From: Malus domestica
Taxonomy: Eukaryota > Streptophyta > Magnoliopsida > Rosales > Rosaceae
Direction: 5' to 3'
NCBI RefSeq assembly: GCF_042453785.1
Contig: NC_091671.1
Location: 9,184,001 to 9,248,000 of the forward strand
Length of the DNA: 64,000 nt
Positions 1-10,609 of this stretch are shown piece after piece. The position numbers and the translations under genes are program-made. Under the pieces are notes generated by a model, which saw only the letters and a list, made by a program, of their open reading frames with translations, was not told where the DNA came from and searched no databases. How positions within the stretch are numbered: position 1 is the stretch's first letter; each line of letters starts with the position of its first letter.

Positions 1-843
1 ACCAGAAGCACCAACAGAAGTACCATATTGAATTAAAAGAGCTGAAAGCAAACTCCCACCAAAACCAGACGTGAGATATAGGAAACCAATTCGAACTGCA
101 AAAGAACAAATCAGAAAAACATTAGAATTTCAAACCAATTAGTTAAAACAGTTACATGATGTAGATCAGCATCAAACTATTATTTTTTCAATCTTTTCAA
201 ATAGACGGCATCTTGAAACATTTCAAAATGAGGCGCCATGTCTACATGTACAGGATATCCAAAACAATCCTTGTTCCCACAAATGTGATGGAAAACTGAA
301 ATAATCTCTCAGCTTCCGGTTCAAGCAATTTTATTCTGTAAAATGGAATACTGTGTCTAAAACTAAAGTTTGAACCCCATCTTTGGTGTATAAACTATTT
401 TCTTTGCTCACCGCTGAATAAAATGTCCTCTTGTTTCCATCAAACCAAGCAACATACTGGTGTAAGTTACAATGCAACCAACACTACATGACCACTACTC
501 TAGGATTACAATTCAATAAAGCCATCCGGAAAGTGTTTCTCTTCTAGATTTATGAAAGAAGTTTTGCACTTGGTAACTAATCTATTATTCTACAACTTAT
601 GCCTTGTGCTTTATCTTTTACTACAAACACTTATGGATGTGGCCATACATGCATGAAGCTAAAAATCCAGATGCATGCCAAATCCAAATTCTTGCTCAAG
701 CCGAATTCCAATGAAAACAAGACTCAGCATATTGGCAAGCACATGGAAAACTCCAGCATGTAACCACATACATGAGATCAGCCGCCATCCCTGGTGTTCA
801 TGAACCACTCCCACTCTCTGCACGTCTACAGCACCCATCTTTT
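1..843 (-). CDS. Rhomboid-like intramembrane serine protease, two internal exons (copy A, partial)
   Basis: Two minus-strand exons are visible. Exon 679-843 (165 bp) encodes the conserved stretch with [15 protein letters not shown] and [19 protein letters not shown]. The next exon, from 95 to the window edge, encodes [18 protein letters not shown] and ends at GASG, the rhomboid catalytic-serine motif; the Ser codon lies at 4-6. The acceptor of that exon is a normal AG (96-97), but the donor of the upstream exon is GC (677-678) rather than GT. Rhomboids cleave membrane proteins within the bilayer. The family resembles plant RBL2/3-type secretory-pathway rhomboids. The His-bearing last exon lies off the window and no N-terminal coding exon was found upstream, so functionality cannot be judged. 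The sister copies are both broken. Confidence 0.75.
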
Positions 844-2431
844 CTAACCTTTAGGATGAAAACACATGAGAAACAAGTTAGATATGCAACTGAGACCTAT
901 TGACCCTTATGGGGCATGTCTATAGCTCTTATTTCCAAACAGATGATAGCTCCCTCGCCCTTGTAGTGCTACTTTTAGCAGTTATAGACTTTGGATGATG
1001 CATACCGAAATGAGCACATTAAACAACTTAAAAGAATGACAAAACAAACAAGTCCTTTAAATGCATACCCGCTCTTACCAGATCGTTCTACCATGATCGT
1101 TCTACCATTGGCCTCACAGACCAAGGAAAGTCGAACGAAAATTTTGAAACCAAGTCGCTAAAGAACACTAATGTAAAATTTTAAGCCTATAACATACTAC
1201 AGGGGACATTTTGATTAACATAGCAATCTAATCAAACCAAGTAGTTCACTACTGTAGCTCTTCGAGCACCTTTCTTTATTGTTCAAGCATTTCCTATACG
1301 CCGACATCAAATGGACATCAAGCATTGCCTGAGTGTCACTAAATACCTAAAACCCTCATTACCTCTCAAGCTCCTTTAAGTTTCTCAACTAATCGTAGAT
1401 TCGCTTCTATATTCACTAGGTTTCCCAAGTCCAACATTTGATTAAAAGCAGAATTACATCAAGCTTCATGCAGTTCAACTATTTTCTTTACACATATATC
1501 TAATATAACCAAAATTCCAAATCCACCAACTCAGAAAATTTGCCAATTTTTTTGTAAAAACATAACTTTCACAATTACTCCTACCTAAATAGGTCTCAAC
1601 CTTGATTGATCCCACTCTAATTTCACAAAACAAATAAAACGAGTCCAACCATCCAACCCTCCTCATCATAATTTCACCAAAAACACACAAACGAAAGCAA
1701 CTTACATTAAATAGGACCTCCACTGCGTCAGTTCCCCACAATCCACAACTAAAATTTTCTAAATTTCCGCTCGCTCACCCAACAAATTCCGAAACACAAA
1801 TTTCAACCCAAAACTCCAAACCCCAACAAATTTAAACACAGAAACTAATAAAATAGTGAAGCTTTACGTGGTTGAAGACCGCCCAAGATGTGGGTTTTCC
1901 TTGAAGGGCTGAAAGGAGAGGCGATGAGATTTTCAGCCACGGTATTAGCAATATGTGTTTAGATTTTTGTTTAAGTGTGAACTTTGTAAGTTTTTTATAT
2001 ATTTTTTTTGTTGTAAGTTTTTTTTTTGAATTTTGAATTTTTTACCATAGAATTAATCCTAACCGTTGAATTTTTCAAAATTTTAATATCAAATGCATCA
2101 CAAAATGTCACGTAGCACAACATCAACTTTTTAAATTTCTTTTATCTTTTGAAATTTAATGATCCGGATCAACAAACTGTTGAAAATCCAATAGCTGTGG
2201 GGTGCCCAGATTGGAGCCGTTTGGTTCACATCGGTGCACAGGATTGGGCGCCCAACTTTAAATTTTAATTAAAAAAATATTTACTAATTTTATTTAAGTG
2301 AATTTGGGCTTCCTTGGTCTTTTTGGCAACTCACATTTTGTTGTATACCCACCAATATGCTTAAATAATGAACTTTTATTATTACTAATTTCAATCATGT
2401 TTAACATATAATAAAATTTGAAAGGACCAGT
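844..2431. other. Upstream region of rhomboid copy A, no confident CDS
   Basis: This sequence is shared with unit C (52311-53873) and partly with B. It contains possible leader exons on the minus strand: a GTAAG donor near 1075, and a C-rich stretch near 1880-1960 followed by GTAAAG. A minus-strand open frame at 1475-1741 is disrupted differently in each copy and is probably untranslated leader or intron. I see no rhomboid N-terminal domain here. Confidence 0.45.
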
Positions 2432-2525
2432 TAGTACTAAGCACTACTAGTATTCATCTTCACTTCTAAGTGAGAGGTTTTAGGTTCGATTCAACAAAGA
2501 CGAATTTAAACCACATTATGGTGGT
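2432..2525 (+). repeat. SINE head fragment (tRNA-derived type)
   Basis: The sequence has the same layout as the full SINE at 22989: a TTAGTACTAAGCACTAC start, a TTCACTTCTAAGTGAGAGG block, then the pol III B-box-like GGTTCGATTC and AAAGACGAATTTAAACCACA. The 3' part and poly-A are absent. The same fragment is in unit C at about 53874-53968, so the insertion predates the duplication. Confidence 0.5.
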
Positions 2526-3568
2526 TGTTCTTGTTCCATCACCAATGGTTGCATCATGTCTGGTGTTTGATTTTTTTTACTCGTATAATTCATGTAGCGA
2601 TCTATTCATGTCACAGCCATCGCTGGGCGATATGTCAACGAAACTGTGATGCAAAATTTGAAAACACATTAGAGTCAATAAGGATCATTAACATGCTCTT
2701 ACAATGATTATGAACATTAATTTTGTCATTAGACGTGAGATAAAGTGATAAAATTTCAATTAAGATTGCTAGATGTGATTCGTGATGTGAAATGGTTAGC
2801 TTTCTTGAGTTCTATACCTTCCAATCTGTATACAACATCTTATTTTTAAACAAAATTTCATTGTGCCTGGAACACCACATGCTATTGTTAATTTTTTTAA
2901 AATAAGTATTTTATCACTTGTATAGCGACACGTGGTGAACCACTCGCTAAAAAACCTCTCCTTATGTTTGTTGGCACAAATAAATTGACAGTGTGCGTTA
3001 CTAATTCTTATGAGGCTACATAGAATGTTTGTAATGTGGCAGTTATTTATTCATAAATAAATATTGGAACGAAAAAATTAAAAAATAATAAAAACAACAT
3101 AAGAATTGTTTTAGTTCTGAAAAATACACATAAAATTTCAACAGATAAAAAAAAAATTACCTTCGTTTGAAAGTAGATGTTTGAAAGTAGGATTGATGAT
3201 ATTCACCAAATAAATTTCCCTTTTGTATCAGTGTACTGTGTACAGGCAGAATTATTATTGAAAATTCAAAAATAAAAAATAAAAACTTTATTCTTGACTA
3301 CAATGTAAGAATAATTTAGAGGTTGGGTAAACTCGATTTGCAAAAGTGTTGTGAGTATAAAAATTAACGCCAAGAGCATTCGGTAAATGTGTATGTAAAG
3401 AGGTTGTGAATGTGTATAATGACCAAACAAGACATAGTTCTAATTAAAATAAAAATGTTGGGTTGTTACTAATTATACCTTTGGTAAATCAACGATTAGA
3501 TGATTTGTTTGTACAATACGTTATGCATTCCAGTTGTAGAATCTTTAAAGGATGGGTTTGAAATTTGA

Positions 3569-3782
3569 GAATCAGGATCCTCTCCTGAGCAGTTTCCTAG
3601 GGATCCTGTAATCTTGTCCGTTCATTTTATATCGTGCGGTCAGTTTTTGTTAGATACTATTTATATTTGAATTTTAAAATTTAAATTTTAAATAATTTAT
3701 GATCGCACGATATACGATGAACGGACATGATTGCGGGATCCCTAGGATCCCTAGGGAACTGCTCATGAGAGGATCGTGAATC
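3569..3782. mobile_element. MITE, Mutator-like, 214 bp, long inverted repeats
   Basis: This is a fold-back element whose two ends are inverted copies over roughly 75 bp; both carry AGGATCCTCTCCTGAGCAGT-like sequence, CCTAGGGATCC and a CCGTTCAT core. It is flanked by a perfect 9-bp direct repeat GAAATTTGA (3560-3568 and 3783-3791). Unit C has a single copy of that 9-mer at 57613-57621 with no insert, which proves insertion in A. A 9-bp target duplication is characteristic of Mutator-like elements. It has no coding capacity. Confidence 0.85.
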
Positions 3783-3791
3783 GAAATTTGA

Positions 3792-5681
3792 TGCTATATA
3801 TGGTAAAGATAGAATTTCAAAATCCGCAATATTCCATTTTTTCAAACTTGTCTTTGTTTATTTCCTGATTTTTTTCATTTCCTACCATATCAGATTATAT
3901 TACATTTATCCTACTATCTTAGAAAATTTTCAATATCGTAAATGCAAATAAGCAAAATCTTATATACTTTATTTTTTTGCTTCAATTTCTTTCATATTTA
4001 TGCAGAAAATTTTATAACTATGCAAAGAAAAATACAAACATGTAGGACTAGAATTGCAAAATCCCTAGTATTGCATTTTTGTACAATTTCCTTTTGTGAA
4101 TTTTCCATTTTTCATTTCCTAGCATATCAAGTTTTATATTATTTTATAATCTTTATTATTATGTTAGAGAATTTCAAATATGGTAAAGCAAAGATGAAAA
4201 ATCGCTTATGCTTTATTTTTAGCTTCAATATCTTTATGTCTATATGCAGAAATGTTCCTTGTATATCAGATTGGTTTCTTAAATTTGCAATTGTACATAT
4301 AATTACCAAAACGATAAAAATTGCTATGCTTATCAAATGTATGTGGTAAAGTATGGATCATTACGTGCATTGATGTATCTTCTAAGGCATAATGTTCAAA
4401 GTAACAACACTCACATATTTTAAATAGCTCTGTAACTCGTAAAATAACAAGTTAGTTAAAATGTAGTCTCTTGAACTTTCTAAGACATAAAGGTCATTGC
4501 ACATACTTTAAACCATAGTATCAAGTCGCACAACAACCAAACTGCTTAATTGATTACAAATATCTAATTTTTTTTATTACATATTACAAATTGGTGCTGT
4601 TATAGACAGGTGTACCGTAGGCCATTAGAGAGAGAAAAAAAACCCACAAATATAACTCCAAAATCCCTGCTAGTATACCGCATTTGAGAAATTTCCTTTT
4701 GTGTATTTTCCTTTATTCGTTTCTTACCAAATATTTTATATATGTTTTTACACCAATCCTGTTATGTTAATTTTTTTTTATTATGATAAATGCAAAGAAG
4801 CAAAATCTCATATAATTTATTTTTTGCTTCAGTTTCTTTCATATTTATGGATAAAGAATCCTTCTATATCAGATTTGTTTCTTGAATTTACAATTATTCC
4901 ATATAATTACCAAAACAAAGCAATTGCTATGTTTATAAAATGTATGGAGTGTGGACCATTATGTATGTTGGTGTATTATTCTAAGGCTGATACAATGTAC
5001 GAAGAAAAACATTCCCATGTATTCCTAAATACTTTACTGAGTGATCGAAATAAAGGAAAAAAGAACATTGGTATGAGGCTTTTAAGAAAAAAAATATATC
5101 ATATTCAGAAAATTAAAAAGAAATGTTATTATTCAAGAAAATTAAAAAGAAATATTACATTTTTTGTTCCTTCGTAGCCATAGTTGCCGATGCCTAACTC
5201 ATGGTAGTCCATCCCACAATTTTAAAGGGCTTGTTCGGGCAGGAATTTCACCGGAAATAGTCTCTGGCTCGAGCACACAGCTCCCCAAGGAGTTGGCACT
5301 TTGGTTGGCTGTCGGGCTCTTGCTTGCTTGTCGAGCTACAAGAAGAGGACATAGTTAGTTCTGAAATGTGCATTTGTCGATCCTTAAGTGTAGGTCGTGA
5401 GGCTCGCAATCAAAACTAAATAAGTGCTAAGGCGTGCTACTACCATCTCTATATGGCAGATGTAGAATGAGTGTATTTAAGCCGGTTACTTACGCCCTAA
5501 GTTACTCTAATTTCTCATTATCAAAGGATTGTCGTAGATGGGTTAAGTCCACATTAAGTTTTTTTTTATGCCTTGAGATCAAGGACTTTTGTTTATCTTA
5601 TATGCTTCAAAGTGTGGAGGTCCAGATCTAATCAAAACATCAGTTTCATTTACTTTCATGATAGTAAAAGTACTAATTAAG
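3792..5681. other. AT-rich intergenic DNA
   Basis: This is shared with unit C (57622-61995 minus the solo LTR). Open frames such as 3942-4349 and 4701-5177 are low-complexity, rich in Phe, Ile and Tyr, and shift between the copies, so I do not call them. 5160-5650 looks like a decayed LTR-like segment also kept in C. No RNA gene or regulatory site was recognised. Confidence 0.5.
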
Positions 5682-6108
5682 GTACCAAAATCGGAAGCCG
5701 CACTCGAGGAGCTTCAATCCCTTCACAAGGTAACATGGTTTGTTTAGATTGCCTGTTTTGTGAGGGAATATGGGAGTTTAATTTCCAAATTTCACCAGTG
5801 GAATATTCACTCCCAATCGATGGAAATACTAATTTCTAGCCCGTAAGATTCAATTGTAGTGATCATTTTAGTTCTTACCTTACTTGAAAATATCATGGTC
5901 TGTACTATTTGTTCAATAGTAAGACTCAAAACCGAAAGATATAAGTTTTATATCTTATAATAATTCTAATAATTCTTTGTTTGTGCCAAAATTAAAGGTT
6001 GTGGATCTCTATGTTTGGTTGAGTTTCTGACTGGAGGAATCATTCCCAGATCGCGAGCTTGCATCTACACAGAAGTCCATCTGCCGCACAGTTGGTTGTG
6101 GGAAATGA
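5682..6108 (+). pseudogene. SUV3-like RNA helicase C-terminal relic (copy A)
   Basis: There are two exon remnants. 5682-5729, between an AG acceptor and a GTAAC donor, encodes VPKSEAALEELQSLHK in phase 0. 5998-6108 continues in phase with VVDLYVWLSF, then an in-frame TGA, then LEESFPDRELASTQKSIC, and ends at a second stop. These match from memory the C-terminal region of plant mitochondrial SUV3 (DExH-box RNA helicase of the mitochondrial degradosome), where the motif is LDLYVWLSFR-LE-S-PDRE. The stop falls at the expected Arg (CGA to TGA). No helicase core is in the window, so this is an old fragment. Unit B keeps only the second exon. Confidence 0.62.
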
Positions 6109-8506
6109 AAATTGTACTGTTAGTTTGTTGCAGCTATGGCCTCCGAAAGATGACATTCATGTATGAGCAAGAGGGGGGTTACTGACGAATTATAGTCATA
6201 ATCTAGCTGAATTTGTAAGAGTTGTGATTTAAATTCCAAAGCTTTCGAATCGTTTTAGTGTTAAGTTGAAATTGTGTGTGATTTTGTGATTTTTGCAGCG
6301 AAACCATTTAGCTGAAAGGGTATCGAGGGATGGGTTTTTCTGTCTTCCTCTTGGGTCATGTCATCAAAGGACATTTTCTTTTTTGCAGACCCACTTCAAA
6401 TCGAATAGATGGAAACTACCAACTCATCTCTTGGAGGGTAACTTCTGGAGTTGTTAATTTTTGTGAAATATTTGATCTGGGTTTTTTTTTTTTGGGGGGG
6501 GGGTGTGTGAAATTAGATACTTAGTTTTTGAAATAATGCAATACAATATGATTAAAGAAAGAAGATTCTTATATGATCCACCTTTGTTCCTTATTTTTTT
6601 TAATATTTTGTTGTTTTCTAATTTCTCTTTGCATCCTTTTTATGTCCATCAGTTGGCACTCCATGGTATAAACTAACTCTAAATCTTTGTTGCCAACCAT
6701 TTTTTTGTGTTTTTTGAATTACAGAAAATTTGATAGGTTTAATTGTTTTTTAATTTTACGGTTTAATTGTTTTCCCTTATTATGATTGAGTGGTAAATTA
6801 GTTGAATTCCACATAGAACGAATAGCTAAATGCATTTTCTTAAATATCTTGCAGTGGCACACTCTGGGGATTTGTTGTTTTCATGCTGTTTAATGTGAAA
6901 CGTATGCATAAAACTAGAGAGGATTTATCTGTAGTCACCTTCAGTAATATTAGTAGCTTGCGTATTTCATTACTCTGATACTCTTCTAGCTGCTAGTTGG
7001 AAGATCATAAATTCATAATACTATTATCGGTTTTGAAAACTCTAAAATGTGATTGTTTTCTGTGAACTATGACAAGGTCTAATCTTTATTTCTATATTGC
7101 AATCATTCCAATTGTGGTTAGTACAGATTATACTCATCTCTTTTTCAATTTCAATTTGTCACATGTTCATAAAAACTAACTAAACTAACTGCAGTTGCAA
7201 CATAATTATGCTTAACGAATCCACCATAATTAAAAATCTAAGCAAAGGATTATTCAACTATTTTGCTTAAGAATTTTCAGTTCACTGTCCCAATAAATGA
7301 ATATTAAATTGGCTTTAATTCGAAAAAAAAACCCATTGCAAGTGTATAGTAAAGCAAAGAACCACAATCTTTTAATTTACTTTTTCTGCTTTAGAGTATG
7401 GGTCCCTTTCCTTCTCTAAATCCCAATTTTTAACTTCATTTCAAAGGCCATTACATTGCAAATGCCTCTTATTTTTTCATTGAAGTATACATCTTAAGTT
7501 GGAACAGGGGAAATCCATTCTGGTCAATCATCCAGCCAACAAAGATTTACTCCAACTCCTTTCAAAGTCTTAATCACATTTCACAAAAGTTCATTACTTT
7601 CTTTTTGAACGATTGGATTGCTGATCACTAAATCTTATCTTATTTTCGAGAATGTACCTTTTTCTAGAAAGAACTTGATTTCAATTCTTCTTGACAAAAA
7701 TTAATTGTTTCGATTAACACTGTCTAATTGGAGCCCAAAGGGTTTTGGGTCACTGCAGGTGAGCCCAAAGAGAAAAAAAAAACAGGCCGAGAGAGGGAGC
7801 CCAAAAGGGCTCGGGTTAGGTCCAAAAGACACCCCAACCGTAGCTGGGTGTGTTCGCTGGGGAAGAAAGCCGGCGCCACTGCTTCAAGCTGCCGTGCTTT
7901 CAGACAATGGTGCTCTGGGTTAGCCTATAGGTTGTGGGAGACCTCGAAGGTGAACAGAGATTTGAAAAAAAAAATCTCAACATTCTTTGTAAAACCCTAG
8001 AACTTCAAATTGGGTTTTCGAAAAATCCAATGAGATTCAATCGATGTCGGGGACAAGCTTCAAGCCGTCAAACATGGTGACCCAAGGTGTGAGGATGGGC
8101 TGCAGGCCATCTTGCGATGGTGGAGACGCCATGAAGGGCGTCGAGTTTCTGGGTTTTAACCTGGAGCCCGCGGATCCGGCTTGGGAACTCGGTGTGGCCA
8201 TCCAAGCTTCAGGTTTGGTGTAAGATGCAAGGTCATGGGTTCGAAGAACCCAGACTGTGATTCCCGATTTCGTTTTTTTTTTTTTCAATTCAAATATAAT
8301 TCAATTCAAAGCATATTCAATTCAATATTTTAATAAATGTACATATATTTGATGCAATTCATGGCAAATATCAAATTCACATAAGTCAACAATTATGAAT
8401 ATAATGCATACACAATTTATGTAGAATCTAAAATTCGAAAAACGTAAAGTTGGGTCATGCATTATGATATACTTTCCCTTTTTTTGTCAATTGTTTTATT
8501 TTGTAG
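6109..8506. other. Intergenic or intronic DNA with short exon-like islands
   Basis: This is collinear with 34110-36749 of unit B. Short exon-like pieces follow AG acceptors near 6130, 6299 and 6389, but none gives a recognisable protein. A G/T homopolymer run is at 6482-6503. A GC-rich island at about 7725-8260 contains the small frame listed separately. Otherwise nothing is supportable. Confidence 0.45.
8044..8223 (+). other. Small open frame (59 codons) in GC-rich island, copy A
   Basis: The ATG-to-TAA frame begins MSGTSFKPSNMVTQGVRMG and ends IQASGLV. It is intact in unit B at 36288-36467. The two copies differ at about six codons, and nearly all of those changes alter the amino acid, which argues against purifying selection. 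The surrounding 7725-8290 is markedly more GC-rich than its neighbours and ends in a poly-T run, suggesting an inserted repeat rather than a gene. Family not recognised. Confidence 0.3.
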
Positions 8507-8583
8507 CATACATGAATGATTTGGTACGGTTAGAGAGGGAAAGGAACACAAGGCCGGATCCAGAAATTGATGCATTTTTGAAG
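8507..8583 (+). pseudogene. PDR/ABCG transporter exon fragment (copy A)
   Basis: This is a 77-bp exon between an AG acceptor (8505-8506) and a GT donor (8584). It encodes [20 protein letters not shown] then DAFLK. This matches the segment just before the second part of the first nucleotide-binding domain in plant PDR-type ABCG transporters (ABCG31/32-like), where the family reads [17 protein letters not shown]. Unit B (36750-36826) keeps the more consensus Ile and Met. No Walker A, Walker B or signature-motif exons are present, so it is an isolated fragment within a chimeric stretch. Confidence 0.5.
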
Positions 8584-8615
8584 GTTTGTTATTATAAATT
8601 AATTTTGACACAAGA

Positions 8616-8806
8616 AAAAAGAAAGAATTGAATTTCGCATTTTGTGATTGTTTTAGTTTAACTAAAGTTTTTATTTTATTTTGGTCATTTTCATTGCAGA
8701 GTTTGCAAAAAAGAAAGAATTGAATTTTGGATTTTGTAATTGTTTTAGTTTAACTGAAGTTTTTATTTTATTTTGGTCCTTTTCATTGCAGAGTTTGCAA
8801 TTGGGG
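8616..8806 (+). repeat. Tandem duplication of intron end including the splice acceptor
   Basis: Two copies, about 91 bp apart, of AAAGAAAGAATTGAATTT, then TTGTTTTAGTTTAACT, then TTTTATTTTATTTTGGTC and finally TTTTCATTGCAGAGTTTGCA. The intron therefore has two equivalent 3' splice sites. The same doubling is in unit B (36858-37049), so it predates the segmental duplication. Confidence 0.8.
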
Positions 8807-8953
8807 TGTATATACGCGTGTTCTGTATGCTGTCCTGAAACATGTGATCATATTTACCTTTTTGATAATGACTATGATGATGCAAAACATATCTACGAGA
8901 AATCCATGCGTTGCAGATTCCCATATGATCAGAGAGGTCGACTTATCTTGGAG
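8792..8953 (+). other. Unrecognised exon-like open block, copy A
   Basis: This 162-bp block has an AG acceptor (8790-8791), a GT donor (8954) and an open phase-0 frame of 54 codons beginning SLQLGCIYACSVCCPETC. Its length and splice sites are kept in unit B (37035-37196). It follows the ABCG-like exon but does not resemble the next ABCG exon. The acceptor and about 90 bp of upstream intron are present twice in tandem (see 8616-8806). I do not recognise a family. Confidence 0.35.
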
Positions 8954-9279
8954 GTAATGCTAATCAAAATATGCCACCAACCGCCAGTCTCATCTCTCTA
9001 ATTCCAGCATGCTTTTATAGTGTTGCCCTGGATCACATATGATGGTGGTATGCTCTCCATTGTTAGAAGTCTTTAACTTCTTTTTCATTTTGCTTGATAA
9101 CCATTTATACCCTGGAAAGCAATAAATATGCCGTGTTGCAAACAAGCACATAAAAAAGCATAACTTTGATTTGGTGGTTTTTATAAGCTCAGGATCTTTT
9201 CTATATCGAAGATTGATTTTTCTATCTTAACCATTTGCTAGATAGGAAAATTGCCTGAGATAGTTCCCGCTTAAATCAT

Positions 9280-9333
<54 letters not shown>

Positions 9334-9991
9334 AGGGACATGATTCAAAATTAACATCACAAATATTGTTGATGCCACATCTTTTGTTGAGAAGTCATGA
9401 AACAAAAGACATGTTGCTAAGATCCTGAAAGATTGAACAATATTTGAACAGTCAGTGCTTGGATAAATAGTAGAAGACACGTGCATGAGGCAGCACAGAG
9501 GAAAATCCTTCCCGCTTCTTCCATGCTCTGGCCTCTGCCGCTTCCAGCTCTGAACTCGGATCTGAAGGCCTCATGGGTATACTCGCTCACACTTCTCTCT
9601 CTTATTTCCCTGCTAATCATTCCAAATTTCATTTTTGTGTGGAATTTTAAATTTTGAAATCGGGTAGATTACAACCATGTGTTACACATTTGGGATTTTG
9701 AGTACATATAGTATTTCTAAGTTTTCCCTCTTTGTTTTAGAGATAATCAACTGTTATTAAGCTGTTTTCGTAGTGATTAGAACTTCCTTTAGAACTAATA
9801 ATCAAGTGACAGCGAGATAAGCTAATTGAAACAGCACAAATATGAAGGAAAATAGGTTCTGCTTTCTTAAGGTTTCAAATTTTTTCAAGTTTGGAGGCTT
9901 ATGCCAATCTCTAACAATTGTTCAAATTGTTGTATCCAAGTATGCATTATACATTCAATTGAGCCAATGAAGCATGTGTGCCAACGAATTT
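8954..9991. other. Intergenic DNA with (CT)n microsatellite
   Basis: This is collinear with 37197-38234 of unit B. A pure CT run lies at 9281-9329 (37524-37566 in B, slightly shorter). No coding frame is supported; the minus frame at 9417-9632 has its likely start codon altered in B. Confidence 0.6.
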
Positions 9992-10487
9992 TGAAGAATA
10001 ATCCGAATAATGACTTTTAGGTACGACTTGAATCGTTTCCTTAAAGTGTTATTTGCCCCCACTCGAATGAGTTTGCTAAAGGGTTCTTGGCAAATCACTT
10101 CCAGGATACAACAAAGTATGGAATATTCGATTAGCAAAACCGAATTATATTCCCTTAGAAATAACTAGAAAGAAATTGTATGAATGTGATGAAGAGAGAA
10201 AAGAGAGTAAAGAAATTACACCCTTTAGACACATCCTTTGATTTGAGTATGTCTTTTCACCATGGGATACAACACATTGCATCATTATGTCCAATGGACA
10301 TATCTAATACAAACACCAATTACCCAAAAATCATATATGTTGTAAAACATGCAGCAACCGTTGGGTATTAGCAAAAGATTACAATGCTAATTTGAAAAGA
10401 TATAATTGTTGGGTCAATGACCCAACTTCCCGTCAAACATCCCCATATATATATATATATTATATATATTTTTTTAAATATTCAACA
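9992..10487 (-). repeat. 3' LTR of the copia element
   Basis: This is the left LTR in window coordinates. Read on the minus strand it begins TGTTGAATATTT and ends near GGATTATTCTTCA. It matches the other LTR but lacks about 70 bp (the equivalent of 16297-16367), a deletion bordered by AAATT/AATT microhomology. That missing segment holds the TATA-like CTATATATAG. Confidence 0.88.
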
Positions 10488-10500
10488 ATCCTTCCCTATT
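10488..10500 (-). other. Polypurine tract of the copia element
   Basis: Immediately inside the 3' LTR, the minus strand reads AATAGGGAAGGAT, directly followed by TGTTGAA of the LTR. This is the expected position and composition of the plus-strand primer of an LTR retrotransposon. Confidence 0.7.
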
Positions 10501-10609
10501 TGAAAAATATATAGAAAATGATATTACAACTCTCTTTATAATTATCACAAGCATACCGATATAATCATGCATACAATAAAGGTGTCTTTCAAATTAAACC
10601 TTTAATTAG

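Noticed and set aside
1475..1741. Minus-strand frame upstream of rhomboid, with versions at 33525-33830 and 52942-53268
   Set aside because: Length and C-terminus differ among the three copies through indels. It lies in the presumed rhomboid leader or intron, with no family resemblance.
3942..4349. 135-codon frame and its counterpart at 57772-58029
   Set aside because: AT-rich, Phe/Ile/Tyr-dominated translation, different length in the paralogue because of an internal deletion, and no recognisable motif.
4701..5177. 158-codon frame and its counterpart at 61038-61364
   Set aside because: Frameshifted in unit C by small indels and of low-complexity composition; nothing suggests selection for coding.
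7705..8000. Overlapping plus-strand frames in the GC-rich island
   Set aside because: Both frames are Lys/Arg-rich readings of a purine-rich repeat and are not conserved in length in unit B (35951-36199).
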